Positions 45,419 through 54,163 of a DNA stretch of 64,000 bases are shown here, one piece after another (the stretch's first letter is position 1; each line of letters begins with the position of its first letter). The position numbers and the translations under genes were made by a program. Source of the DNA: Mycetocola zhujimingii (lineage in GTDB: Bacteria > Actinomycetota > Actinomycetes > Actinomycetales > Microbacteriaceae); contig NZ_CP026949.1 of NCBI RefSeq assembly GCF_003065425.1, positions 930,001-994,000 on the forward strand, in the 5' to 3' direction. The notes under the pieces were generated by a model that ran no database searches, was not told where the DNA came from, and was given only the letters and a program-made list of their open reading frames with translations.

Positions 45419-46096
45419 TCAGGCAAGCCCTGGCGTCGGAGCGGGCGCCAGGATGCGCTCGCGTTGCGGCGGCTGCATTGCCTTCCGGCCGTTGAGGAAC
45501 AGGATGACGCTCGCGGCATCCGCGACGATCTCCGATCCATGTCCGATCCGCCACCCGGCATCCTCGGCGACGAGCGTACGGTGCCTGATCACCGAGCGCA
45601 CGCGGCGCGGTGCCTTCAGCGCGCTGGCCGTCGCCACTCGGTGGGTCGTCGCGGGCGGGAAGGGAAGCTGGATGCCGAGGGGGTGCAGCGCGTCGTAGCC
45701 GTGCACGACGACCTCGAGCAGCTCGCCGGCGTTGGTGCGCCCGTGCCCCTGCGCTTTCTCGTCAGCGATGGCACGCAACTCCCGGCGCAGCTCGTCTGTG
45801 CCGCCCGAATCGGCAATTCCTCGGGCGATGTCATCCAGCGACTCCATCGGGTTGGCGTGGCGCCCCGCGACGGATGCCCGAACGATGTCGGTGGCCAGTC
45901 GCATCGATGGGGTCCCGAGCCGCCAGACCAGGTGGGCAATGGTGTCCTTGACGCTCCAGCCCTCGCAGAGACTCGGGCTTGCCCACTGCACCGCGGTGAG
46001 CGAATCGAGGCCGTCGCCCACAATGGCAAGAGCCTGGGCGATCTCGTTTCCCCTGGAGGGTGTTGATGGTTCCTGGCGCGATGGGGAAGCAGACAT
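45419..46096 (-). CDS. maleylpyruvate isomerase family mycothiol-dependent enzyme
   Basis: 225 residues of the DinB-like, mycothiol-dependent maleylpyruvate isomerase superfamily: SPSLCEGWSVKDTIAHLVWR (near 42-61, with a metal-ligand His), HANPMESLDD, and a conserved His in VVHGYDALHP near 147, followed by the C-terminal SCP2-like half. The precise substrate is unknown. TACCCT (46103-46108) lies exactly 6 nt before the ATG. It is divergent from the CynX-type transporter 63 bp away. Its family uses mycothiol, in line with the mycoredoxin gene near 60.7 kb. Confidence 0.85.
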   Translation of the reverse strand: MSASPSRQEPSTPSRGNEIAQALAIVGDGLDSLTAVQWASPSLCEGWSVKDTIAHLVWRLGTPSMRLATDIVRASVAGRHANPMESLDDIARGIADSGGTDELRRELRAIADEKAQGHGRTNAGELLEVVVHGYDALHPLGIQLPFPPATTHRVATASALKAPRRVRSVIRHRTLVAEDAGWRIGHGSEIVADAASVILFLNGRKAMQPPQRERILAPAPTPGLA

Positions 46097-46159
46097 GAGT
46101 ACAGGGTACGCGCGGCGGGCACCGCCGGTCGAGAAGCGAACCGCCCATACACTTGGACC

Positions 46160-47368
46160 GTGATGTCGACCGCGAACCGTCCGCTGCTCGCCGGCAGGAT
46201 GCTCGCGTTCATCGGCATCATCCTCGTCGCGGCTAACCTCAGGACCGCGGTTGGCGCACTGTCGCCGATTATCGGCCGCGTCTCGGCCGAACTGCCGCTC
46301 GACCCTCTCGTCGTCGGCCTGCTCGGCGCGATGCCGCCCGTGTGCTTCGCCCTGTTCGGCATCATCACCCCGGCGCTCGTCCGCCGAAGTCGGCTCGAGG
46401 TCGTGCTCATCCTCGCACTCGCGGCGATCCTCGTCGGCCACCTCATCCGTGGCATCGCCGGTGACGTCCTGACGCTCGTGGCAGGCAGTGCGGTGACCTT
46501 CGCCGGTCTCGGCCTCGGGAACGTACTTTTGCCACCGATCGTGAAGAAGTACTTCCCCGATCGGATCGCACTGATGACGACGCTGTACGTCACAATGCTC
46601 TCCATTTCGACGCTCATCCCTCCGTTGATCGCCGTTCCTGTTGCCGACGGGGCGGGGTGGCGGATCTCGCTCGCCATGTGGGCGGGGGTCAGCGTGGTCG
46701 CTCTCGTTCCGTGGCTCGTGCTCAACCTCCATGCCAAACGGACTCCTCCGCCGCCGCGCATGGACCCCTCGCGCACCGAGGTGGTTGGCCGGCTCTGGCG
46801 TTCTCCGCTGGCCTGGTCTCTCGCCGTCATCTTCGGCCTCTCGTCACTCAACGCGTACGCGATGTTCGCGTGGTTACCGAGCCTCGTCCAGGACATCGTC
46901 GGGGTGAACGACGCAACAGCGGGAGTGTGGCTGTCGGTGTTCGCCTTCATGGGATTCCCGGCCGGGCTGCTGATTCCGATCCTTGCCGTGCGGATGAAGA
47001 ACATCGCACTGCTCGTGTACGTGGCCGTCGGATGCCTCGTGGCCGGTTACGCGGGGCTCCTCATCGTTCCCACGATCGCGCCCCTCGCCTGGGTGGTGCT
47101 CATCGGCCTTGGGCCGCTGCTGTTCCCGCTCGCACTGGTACTCATCAACCTGCGGACCAGAACACACGACGGAGCGATCGCCCTGTCGAGCTTCGTCCAG
47201 GGCGTCGGCTACGTCCTCGGAGCGCTTGGCCCGCTCGTCGTCGGCATCACACACGATCTGACCGACGGCTGGACGGTTCCACTCGTGATCCTGATCGGGG
47301 TCGCGTTCATCGGCGTCTTCGCCGGGGCGATCGTGGCCAGGGACCGCACTATCGAGGACGGCGCGTAA
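46160..47368 (+). CDS. CynX/NimT-family MFS transporter
   Basis: About 402 residues and 12 predicted membrane helices in two halves (six before and six after a loop near 185-210). The start AANLRTAVGALSPI is typical of the CynX/NimT group of major facilitator transporters, known for cyanate and 2-nitroimidazole export, though the substrate here is open. TACACT (46148-46153) is 6 nt before GTG 46160; ATG 46163 is the alternative. Confidence 0.9.
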   Translation: MMSTANRPLLAGRMLAFIGIILVAANLRTAVGALSPIIGRVSAELPLDPLVVGLLGAMPPVCFALFGIITPALVRRSRLEVVLILALAAILVGHLIRGIAGDVLTLVAGSAVTFAGLGLGNVLLPPIVKKYFPDRIALMTTLYVTMLSISTLIPPLIAVPVADGAGWRISLAMWAGVSVVALVPWLVLNLHAKRTPPPPRMDPSRTEVVGRLWRSPLAWSLAVIFGLSSLNAYAMFAWLPSLVQDIVGVNDATAGVWLSVFAFMGFPAGLLIPILAVRMKNIALLVYVAVGCLVAGYAGLLIVPTIAPLAWVVLIGLGPLLFPLALVLINLRTRTHDGAIALSSFVQGVGYVLGALGPLVVGITHDLTDGWTVPLVILIGVAFIGVFAGAIVARDRTIEDGA

Positions 47369-47500
47369 CGTCACCGGCGTGCCCGGACCCGGTCCACCGG
47401 CAGCAGCCAACATCCGGCGGGGGATTGCGCACATGGTGCTCATGTGAGCAGAAACCGCTACCTGTGTTGTTTTGAGCACGACCGGGATTTAGTCTGGGGG

Positions 47501-47524
47501 ATGGCGGACTGGCAGTGTCCGTGA
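47501..47524 (+). CDS. possible leaderless leader peptide MADWQCP
   Basis: TAGTCT (47490-47495) is followed five bases later by ATG 47501, which opens a seven-codon frame ending in TGA 47522-47524. That stop overlaps the GTG at 47521 of the SorC regulator (GTGA). The arrangement suggests a leaderless mini-gene whose translation is coupled to the regulator. Confidence 0.4.
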   Translation: MADWQCP

Positions 47525-48525
47525 CGGCAGCGGCCGTGTCGGCAGAGCAACGAACGTCAGGGGAAGCGGTGGAAACCATCGACAATGACGAGCTGCTGTC
47601 CATCCGCGCGGCCGAGCTCTACTACGACGAGAACAAGACCCAGGACGAAGTCGGGGCGATTCTCAAGCTCACCAGGTGGAAGGTCGGGCGGCTGCTCGCC
47701 TCCGCCAAGGAAAAGGGCTTCATCCGCATCGAGATCGTCCACCCCCGTGCGCGCAAGCTGACGCTCGAGCGCAGTCTTCGCGAGCGCTTCGGCATCGACG
47801 ACGCCATCGTCGTTCCCGCGGCCGGGACGAACAGCGCCGACGACCTCCGCGCACGGGCCGCTCAAGCCGCGGCAGACTATCTCGCGAGTCTTCGCCCGGT
47901 ACCCAGGGTGCTCGGCGTGAGCTGGGGTCGAACGCTCCACGACGTTGCCGAACACCTCAGTGAAGGCTGGGCGACCGGCGTGAACGTCGTGCAGATCAAC
48001 GGCGGGGTGAGCGTGAACCAGAGGGCGGGCACCGCGGCCGCAACGGCATTCGAGATTGCCCGCAAGGCATCCGGTCAGGCCACGCTTCTGCCGAGCCCCG
48101 CCATCCTGGAGCGACTCGAGACCAAACGATCCATCGAGGCCGATCGCACCGTCGGTGGAGTGCTCGCCATGGCGGGAGACGCATCGGCGTACCTCTACAG
48201 TGCCGGAGTGGCCGGCCACGACTCTGCGCTCGTCGACAGCGGGTACCTGACGCCGAACGACGTGGATGAACTCGTGCGCCGTGGTGCTGTCGGCGACGTC
48301 GTCGGGCGCTACATCGATGCGGCAGGCATGATCGTCGACCCGTCACTCGACGAGCGAACGGTCGGCTTGAGCCTCGCCACGCTCCGCAGCGCAGCGACCA
48401 GCATCGCGGTGATCGCGGGCGCTGGCAAGATCGCCGTCGCGCGAGCCGTGGTCACGAGCGGCCTGTGTACGGTGCTCGTCACCGACGAGGCAACGGCGCT
48501 CGCCCTGCTCGACACCGGCACCTGA
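47521..48525 (+). CDS. SorC/DeoR-type sugar-binding transcriptional regulator
   Basis: About 334 residues. An N-terminal helix-turn-helix (AAELYYDENKTQDEVGAILK and TRWKVGRLLASAKEKG, about 25-75) is followed by a SorC sugar-phosphate-binding domain (about 90-330; GVSWGRTLHDVAE, NGGVSVNQ). Next to deoC it probably senses deoxyribose 5-phosphate and represses the operon. GTG 47521 overlaps an upstream mini-frame; GTG 47515, two codons upstream in the same frame, is the alternative. Neither has a clear ribosome site. Confidence 0.9.
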   Translation: MTAAAVSAEQRTSGEAVETIDNDELLSIRAAELYYDENKTQDEVGAILKLTRWKVGRLLASAKEKGFIRIEIVHPRARKLTLERSLRERFGIDDAIVVPAAGTNSADDLRARAAQAAADYLASLRPVPRVLGVSWGRTLHDVAEHLSEGWATGVNVVQINGGVSVNQRAGTAAATAFEIARKASGQATLLPSPAILERLETKRSIEADRTVGGVLAMAGDASAYLYSAGVAGHDSALVDSGYLTPNDVDELVRRGAVGDVVGRYIDAAGMIVDPSLDERTVGLSLATLRSAATSIAVIAGAGKIAVARAVVTSGLCTVLVTDEATALALLDTGT

Positions 48526-48595
48526 CGCTGCCTCATCCCGCCCGGCGCCCCCAACACTTATCGACCTGAACACACTTATGCAGGAGGATCCACGC

Positions 48596-49606
48596 ATGAC
48601 CGAAACCAGACAGGCTGTTGTTCCGAGAGCAACAACCCTTGAGCTCTTCGATGGGCCGATGACCGATGCGAATCTTCGTCGCTACCTCGAGGGGATTCCC
48701 GGGGTCGACGCCGTCGGCCTCGAGCAGCGCGCTGCCGGACTTGGCACGCGTTCCATCAAGACCAGCTCCAAGAAGTGGGCGCTCGACACAACAATCGGGC
48801 TCATCGACCTCACCACGCTTGAGGGTGCCGACACTCCGGGAAAGGTACGTTCCCTCGTCGCCAAGGCGATCACCCCGGACGCATCAGATTCATCGACGCC
48901 CCGGGTTGCAGCTGTGTGCGTGTACGGAGACATGGTGCCGTACGCCGTTGAGGCGCTTGGCTCTCACCACGCTCGTGGCACTGACTCCGGAATCAACGTC
49001 GCCGCCGTCGCAACCGCATTCCCGTCCGGTCGCGCCTCGCTCGCCATCAAGCTGAGCGATACAGCGGATGCCGTTGACGCTGGCGCAGACGAAATCGACA
49101 TGGTCATCGACAGGGGCGCGTTCCTCTCCGGTCGTTACGGCCAGGTGTTCGACGAGATCGTCGCCGTCAAGGAAGCGTGCAGGCGCTCTGACGGCAGTTA
49201 CGCGCACCTCAAGGTGATTCTCGAGACCGGTGAGCTCAACACCTACGACAACGTCCGCCGGGCGTCGTGGCTCGCCATCCTCGCCGGTGGCGATTTCATC
49301 AAGACATCCACGGGCAAGGTGGCTCCGGCGGCGACGCTTCCAGTCACCCTCCTCATGCTCGAAGTGGTGCGCGACTGGCACCGCCTCACCGGCGAGAAGA
49401 TCGGCGTCAAACCGGCCGGCGGCATCCGCACCTCGAAGGACGCCATCAAGTACCTCGTCACCGTCGCCGAAACCGTCGGTGAGGAGTGGCTGCAACCGCA
49501 CCTCTTCCGCTTCGGTGCGTCGAGCCTGCTCAATGACGTTTTGCTCCAGCGGCAGAAGATGTCGACAGGGCACTACTCCGGCGCCGACTACGTCACAATC
49601 GATTAA
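48596..49606 (+). CDS. deoC: deoxyribose-phosphate aldolase
   Basis: 336 residues, the long form of DeoC (E. coli has 259), with an extended N-terminus. Catalytic stretches: AVCVYGDMV near residue 103, DEIDMVIDRGAFL near 165, HLKVILETGEL near 204 and the Schiff-base Lys in FIKTSTGK near 236. It splits deoxyribose 5-phosphate into glyceraldehyde 3-phosphate and acetaldehyde. GGAGG seven bases before ATG 48596 sets the start. The aldehyde dehydrogenase genes follow at once. Confidence 0.96.
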   Translation: MTETRQAVVPRATTLELFDGPMTDANLRRYLEGIPGVDAVGLEQRAAGLGTRSIKTSSKKWALDTTIGLIDLTTLEGADTPGKVRSLVAKAITPDASDSSTPRVAAVCVYGDMVPYAVEALGSHHARGTDSGINVAAVATAFPSGRASLAIKLSDTADAVDAGADEIDMVIDRGAFLSGRYGQVFDEIVAVKEACRRSDGSYAHLKVILETGELNTYDNVRRASWLAILAGGDFIKTSTGKVAPAATLPVTLLMLEVVRDWHRLTGEKIGVKPAGGIRTSKDAIKYLVTVAETVGEEWLQPHLFRFGASSLLNDVLLQRQKMSTGHYSGADYVTID

Positions 49607-49616
49607 GGGATTTTCA

Positions 49617-51179
49617 ATGAGTTTTCTGGACTACGCACCGGCCCCCGAGTCGACGGCGATCCTCAACCTGAAGAGTGAATACGGCCTCTTCATCAACGGC
49701 GAATTCGTGAGCGGAAACGGCTCGCCGTTCACCACGATCTCACCGGCGACCGAGAAGACAATCACCACTCTCGCTTCTGCCGACGATTCTGACGTCGATC
49801 GAGCTGTTGCGGCCGCTCGAGCCGCATACGACAACGTCTGGTCACGGATGTCTGGCGCAGACCGAGGCAAGTACCTGTTCCGCATCGCGCGGCTCGTCCA
49901 GGAGCGGGCTCGAGAGCTCGCCGTCGCTGAGAGCCTCGACAACGGCAAGCCGATCAAGGAGAGCCGCGACGTCGACGTGCCACTCGTTGCGGCCTGGTTC
50001 TTCTACTACGCGGGCTGGGCGGACAAGCTCGATCACGCCGGTGTCGGCCCAAACCCCGCATCGCTCGGCGTCGCCGGCCAGATCATTCCGTGGAACTTCC
50101 CGCTGCTCATGCTCGCCTGGAAGATCGCCCCTGCGCTCGCCGCGGGTAACACCGTCGTGCTGAAGCCCGCCGAAACCACCTCGCTCACCGCGTTGCTGTT
50201 TGCCGAGATCCTGCAGCAGGCCGACCTGCCAGCCGGTGTCGTCAACATCATCACCGGCGCCGGCTCGACGGGGTCAGCCCTGGTCAACCACCCCGACGTG
50301 AACAAGATCGCGTTCACCGGATCGACGAACGTCGGCCGCGGCATCGCGCGCGCCATTGCGGGAACAGACAAGCGCGTCACTCTCGAGCTCGGTGGAAAGG
50401 CCGCGAACATCGTCTTCGACGATGCGCCGATCGACCAGGCCATCGAGGGCATCGTCAACGGCATCTTCTTCAACCAGGGCCACGTCTGCTGCGCGGGCTC
50501 ACGGCTCCTCGTCCAGGAGAACATTCACGACGAGGTCGTCGACCGGCTCAAGGAGAGGTTGTCGACCCTGCGTCTCGGCGACCCGCTCGACAAGAACACC
50601 GACATCGGTGCCGTCAACTCGGCGGCGCAGCTCGAGCGGATCCGCACACTGACCGACGTGGGGGTGGCCGAGGGCGCCGAACGATGGAGCCCAGACTGCG
50701 TTCTTCCGTCTGAGGGCTTCTGGTTCGCACCCACGATCTTCACCAACGTGTCGACGAGCCACAGGATTGCCCGCGAGGAGATCTTCGGACCGGTGCTGAG
50801 CGTGATGACGTTCCGTACCCCCGCCGAAGCGATCGTCAAGGCGAACAACACGCCGTACGGTCTCTCGGCCGGCATCTGGAGCGACAAGGGCAGCCGCATC
50901 CTCGCTGTCGCGGACAAGCTTCGTGCCGGGGTGATCTGGGCGAACACCTTCAACAAGTTCGACCCGGCGAGCCCATTCGGCGGGTACAAGGAATCCGGCT
51001 ACGGCCGTGAGGGCGGACGGCACGGGCTCGGCGCCTACCTCAAGCCCGCCGGTTCGGCGCGTCAGGTCACCTCGGCGCCCGCCGCCGACCTCACCACTCC
51101 TGCCGCAGCATCCGATGCAACGCCTGCAACGCCTACAACGGATGCTGTGGATGCAACGACACAGAAGGGCACCAAATGA
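49617..51179 (+). CDS. aldehyde dehydrogenase (full length)
   Basis: 520 residues. The NAD-binding domain has QIIPWNFPLLMLAWK near residue 158 and FTGSTNVGRG near 233. The general-base Glu is in LELGGKAANIVF (near 256) and the catalytic Cys in NQGHVCCAGSR (near 290). A closing EIFGPV motif is near 385. It probably oxidises the acetaldehyde released by DeoC. An Ala/Thr-rich tail of about 35 residues ends the protein. The stop overlaps the half-length gene's ATG (ATGA). Confidence 0.95.
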   Translation: MSFLDYAPAPESTAILNLKSEYGLFINGEFVSGNGSPFTTISPATEKTITTLASADDSDVDRAVAAARAAYDNVWSRMSGADRGKYLFRIARLVQERARELAVAESLDNGKPIKESRDVDVPLVAAWFFYYAGWADKLDHAGVGPNPASLGVAGQIIPWNFPLLMLAWKIAPALAAGNTVVLKPAETTSLTALLFAEILQQADLPAGVVNIITGAGSTGSALVNHPDVNKIAFTGSTNVGRGIARAIAGTDKRVTLELGGKAANIVFDDAPIDQAIEGIVNGIFFNQGHVCCAGSRLLVQENIHDEVVDRLKERLSTLRLGDPLDKNTDIGAVNSAAQLERIRTLTDVGVAEGAERWSPDCVLPSEGFWFAPTIFTNVSTSHRIAREEIFGPVLSVMTFRTPAEAIVKANNTPYGLSAGIWSDKGSRILAVADKLRAGVIWANTFNKFDPASPFGGYKESGYGREGGRHGLGAYLKPAGSARQVTSAPAADLTTPAAASDATPATPTTDAVDATTQKGTK

Positions 51180-52036
51180 GCCGCCTCGCCGTTCCCAAGA
51201 CCTACAAGCTCTACATCGGGGGGAAGTTTCCCCGCTCGGAGTCAGGCCGCACCTACGAGGTGACCTCGAAAGACGGCGTCTTCCTCGCCAACGCCGCGAA
51301 GGCATCCCGCAAGGATGCCCGCGACGCCGTCGTTGCAGCACGCAGCGCGCTGTCGGGCTGGTCTGGCGCGACGCCGTACAACCGCGGCCAGGTGCTCTAC
51401 CGCATCGCCGAACTGCTCGAGGGGCGTCGCGTTCAGTTCATCGACGAGATCGAGCAGTCAGAGGGCGTCTCGACCGAGGCCGCGACCGCACAGGTCGATG
51501 AAGCCATCGACCGCTGGGTCTGGTACGCCGGCTGGGCTGACAAGTACGTCCAGGTCGCCGGAAACGCCAACCCGGTCTCTGGCCCGTACTTCAACCTCTC
51601 GGTTCCTGAGCCCACCGGAGTCGTGGCGATTGTTGCTCCACAGGGCACATCGCTGCTCGGTCTGGTCAGCGTGGTAGCCCCGGCGCTTGTGGCCGGCAAC
51701 ACGGTCGTCGTGATCGCGTCAGAGTCGCTGCCGCTCTCGGCGATCAGCCTCTCCGAGGTGCTCGCAACGAGTGACGTCCCCGGTGGTGTCGTCAACATCC
51801 TCACGGGCTCGCCTGCCGAGATCACCCCGTGGCTCGCGTCGCACGCCGACGTCAACGCGCTCGACCTCACCGGTGCGGGAGACCTCGACTGGATCGACCT
51901 CGAGATCGCCGCCGCGGAGACGCTCATGCGGGTGCTTCGGCCCGAGAACGGTGCGGATGCCGCGGCGCCGAGCCTCGACCGGATCACGGCGCTGACCGAG
52001 ACGAAGACCGTCTGGCACACCAAGAGCCTGATCTAG
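51176..52036 (+). CDS. half-length aldehyde dehydrogenase-like protein without catalytic domain
   Basis: 286 residues that align with the N-terminal, NAD-binding half of aldehyde dehydrogenases (YIGGKFPRSESGRTYEV near residue 14, VVAIVAPQGTSLLGLV near 143). It stops before the region holding the catalytic Glu and Cys, so it cannot be an aldehyde dehydrogenase by itself. The PWN motif is replaced by APQGTS. The downstream 240 bp do not encode the missing half, so it is not a recent frameshift. Overlap with the full-length gene suggests the pair forms a hetero-oligomer. Confidence 0.85.
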   Translation: MSRLAVPKTYKLYIGGKFPRSESGRTYEVTSKDGVFLANAAKASRKDARDAVVAARSALSGWSGATPYNRGQVLYRIAELLEGRRVQFIDEIEQSEGVSTEAATAQVDEAIDRWVWYAGWADKYVQVAGNANPVSGPYFNLSVPEPTGVVAIVAPQGTSLLGLVSVVAPALVAGNTVVVIASESLPLSAISLSEVLATSDVPGGVVNILTGSPAEITPWLASHADVNALDLTGAGDLDWIDLEIAAAETLMRVLRPENGADAAAPSLDRITALTETKTVWHTKSLI

Positions 52037-52054
52037 TCTCGACGCAAAGCAGAA

Positions 52055-52087
52055 GCAGGGCCGCTCCGAAAGGGGCGGCCCTGCTGT
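52055..52087 (+). terminator. hairpin terminator of the deoxyribose operon
   Basis: GCAGGGCCGCTCC (52055-52067) pairs with GGGGCGGCCCTGC (52072-52084), 13 pairs including one G-T, capped by a GAAA tetraloop. It begins 19 bases after the last stop codon. The following TGTCGTT is only weakly T-rich. Confidence 0.8.
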
Positions 52088-52120
52088 CGTTGGATGGGTG
52101 TGGGAGCGGTTGGGTGGCGC

Positions 52121-52243
52121 TGCCGAGAGAAGGAGACAGTGCCGAGCTGAGGGCACTGTGCCGGGGTAAGGACAAAGCGCCGAGATAAGGATGCTGTCGC
52201 CCGTTTCGTCCTTCTCTGGTGCTGATGTCCTTTTCTCACGGCT
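52121..52243. repeat. 19-bp repeat array, four direct plus two inverted units
   Basis: Four head-to-tail 19-bp units start at 52121, 52140, 52159 and 52178 (consensus TGCCGAGATAAGGACACTG). Two further units lie in inverted orientation, with their TCCTT cores at 52209 and 52228, again 19 bp apart. The array fills most of the 239-bp gap between the convergent deoxyribose operon and ABC permease gene. No gene is seen there. Confidence 0.8.
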
Positions 52244-52275
52244 GGGCTGAAGAGCGGCCCTGCCGCGTCGGATGC

Positions 52276-53064
52276 CTAGTGGCTCTTTTTCATCGCGGTG
52301 ATCCCGACCCACAGCCCGACAGCCGCGAGCGCAAGGGCCGCAGCGAAGCCGCCGAGCACGACAGGCGCTCCGAGGTCGCCGGCGAGCAATGCCCGGCTCG
52401 CACCGACAATGTGGCTGATCGGGTTGATGGACGCGGCCACCCGCATCCACTCGGGTCCTTGTTCAAGGGGGAGCAGCATCCCGGACAGGATCATCAGCGG
52501 GAAGATCAGCGCCTGCTGTACGACCCAAAACATCCAGTCGGTCTTCCTGCTCGCGAGGGCGAGCGCGTAACTGAGCGCTCCAAGACCAATGCCGAAGATG
52601 GCGAGCAGCACGAGCGTCAGGAGCATTCCCGGGATGCCGGGCTGGAATCCGAACGGGATGGTCACGAGCGCGATGACCGCGACCTGCACCGTGATGGGCA
52701 CCATTTCCTTGAGCGCCCTCCCAATGAGGAGTGACGAGCGGGCGATGGGGGCGACGAGTGTCCTTTCGTGCGAGCCCGTCTGCATCTCGTACAGCAGGTT
52801 CGATCCCGTTGCGCTCGCGCCGAAGAGGGCGATCATGACGAGGATGCCGGGCACAAACCAGGCGAGGACCTCGAGAGCGGGGTCTCCCGAAGACCCGATG
52901 AGCAGCGGCCCGAACAGCCCGAGGAAGATGACGGGCTGGACCAGGCTGAAGATGAGCGAGAAGGGATCGTGCAGGAGGGGTTGGAGTTCCCTCCGGAACA
53001 CGTTCCAGATGTCGCGCGGAAGGTGCGTGTCGCGGTCGGTGAGTGTTGCTGTGAGAGCGGTCAT
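52276..53064 (-). CDS. ABC-2 type transporter permease (DrrB-like)
   Basis: 262 residues with six predicted membrane helices and the ABC-2 fold of drug- or polysaccharide-exporting permeases (WFVPGILVMIALFGASATGSN region near 70-95; PLMILSGMLLPLEQGPEWM near 190). The start overlaps the ATPase gene's stop by 4 bp, so they form one transporter. Substrate unknown; the ATPase is of the DrrA type. Confidence 0.9.
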   Translation of the reverse strand: MTALTATLTDRDTHLPRDIWNVFRRELQPLLHDPFSLIFSLVQPVIFLGLFGPLLIGSSGDPALEVLAWFVPGILVMIALFGASATGSNLLYEMQTGSHERTLVAPIARSSLLIGRALKEMVPITVQVAVIALVTIPFGFQPGIPGMLLTLVLLAIFGIGLGALSYALALASRKTDWMFWVVQQALIFPLMILSGMLLPLEQGPEWMRVAASINPISHIVGASRALLAGDLGAPVVLGGFAAALALAAVGLWVGITAMKKSH

Positions 53065-54101
53065 GATCGAACCTCTGTGTTCTCGAGTGAGGGAGTCGCG
53101 GAATCGGGGGACCCGGGGCCGGTCGCGCTGTCATCTCGGAGGCTTCGACCGGTGAGTGCGAGGAAGACGTCATCGAGCGTTGGCTGGCGGAGTGCCGCCG
53201 TGCGCACGGCAATGCCCGCGGCGTCGAGGTCGCGCAGAAGACGCGGAAGCACTTCGTCACCGCGCTCGAGGGTGATGTCGAGCACTCGCTCATCGTGCGC
53301 TGCCCGGTTGAACCGGGCGTTCGGGAGCGACGCCGAGACGAGCTCGGTTGTTCGAGCGGCATCGGCGGGAGAACGGAGCCCGACGCTGAGAACGTCGCCC
53401 GCCAACCGTGATTTGAGTGCCGGAGCCGTGTCGTCGGCGATCATTCGGCCCGAGTCCATCACCATGACCCGTTCGGCGAACTGGTCCGCTTCCTCGAGAT
53501 AGTGGGTGGTCACGAAGATCGTGGTGCCGTGCTGGCGCCGCAGGGTCAGAATGTGCTGCCAGAGATTGGCGCGACTCTGCGGATCCAGTCCGGTCGACGG
53601 CTCGTCAAGGAACAGCAACTCGGGGGAGTGCACGAGTCCGAGGGCGATGTCGAGTCGGCGCTTTTGTCCGCCAGACAAGCCGAGCACCGGTCTCTTCTCC
53701 AGGCCGACGAGTCCGAGTGACTCGATGAGCTCGTCGGCCCGCTTCGCCGTTGCCGCTCTCGGCATGCCGTAGAAGGATCCCTGGTTGAGCAGTTCGTCCC
53801 GCACCCGGTGGTTGTGGCCGGCGCTGTTGCCCTGACCGATGTATCCGATGCGTGACCGCACCCGGGAACTTTGGGTAGAGATGTCGAAGCCGGCAACGGT
53901 TGCTGTTCCCCTCGTCGGTGGCAGCAGGGTCGTCAGCATCCTGAGGCTCGTCGACTTGCCCGCGCCGTTCGGCCCGAGGAATGCGACGAGTTCACCGCGT
54001 TCGACGTCGATCGTGAGGTCGGTCACCGCGGCGGTGAGGGTCTTCTTCACGGTGAACTCCTTGCTGAGCCCCCGTGCGCTAATCATGATGTCTCGTGTCA
54101 T
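53061..54101 (-). CDS. ABC transporter ATP-binding protein (DrrA-like)
   Basis: 346 residues. Walker A GPNGAGKST near residue 44, signature LSGGQKRRLDIALGL near 142, Walker B ELLFLDEPSTGLD near 162 and H-loop FVTTHY near 197. A C-terminal domain (about 230-346) resembles DrrA-type regulators of daunorubicin exporters and ends in a Pro/Ser tail. TAATGT (54109-54114) lies 7 nt before ATG 54101, which is preferred over the ATG at 54131. It is divergent from a WYL-domain regulator that may control it. Confidence 0.9.
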   Translation of the reverse strand: MTRDIMISARGLSKEFTVKKTLTAAVTDLTIDVERGELVAFLGPNGAGKSTSLRMLTTLLPPTRGTATVAGFDISTQSSRVRSRIGYIGQGNSAGHNHRVRDELLNQGSFYGMPRAATAKRADELIESLGLVGLEKRPVLGLSGGQKRRLDIALGLVHSPELLFLDEPSTGLDPQSRANLWQHILTLRRQHGTTIFVTTHYLEEADQFAERVMVMDSGRMIADDTAPALKSRLAGDVLSVGLRSPADAARTTELVSASLPNARFNRAAHDERVLDITLERGDEVLPRLLRDLDAAGIAVRTAALRQPTLDDVFLALTGRSLRDDSATGPGSPDSATPSLENTEVRS

Positions 54102-54163
54102 GAGACCGACATTAGAAACGAATGCGGCCACTTTCCGTCCTGATGAACCACGAGAATGAGAAT

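Noticed and set aside
49230-49616. Extended N-terminus of the full-length aldehyde dehydrogenase
   Set aside because: The extra codons overlap deoC out of frame and encode Arg/Ser-rich noise; ATG 49617 begins the family sequence.
51176-52275. Half-length aldehyde dehydrogenase as a frameshifted full gene
   Set aside because: No frame downstream to 52275 encodes the catalytic half; the stop is followed by a terminator and a repeat array.
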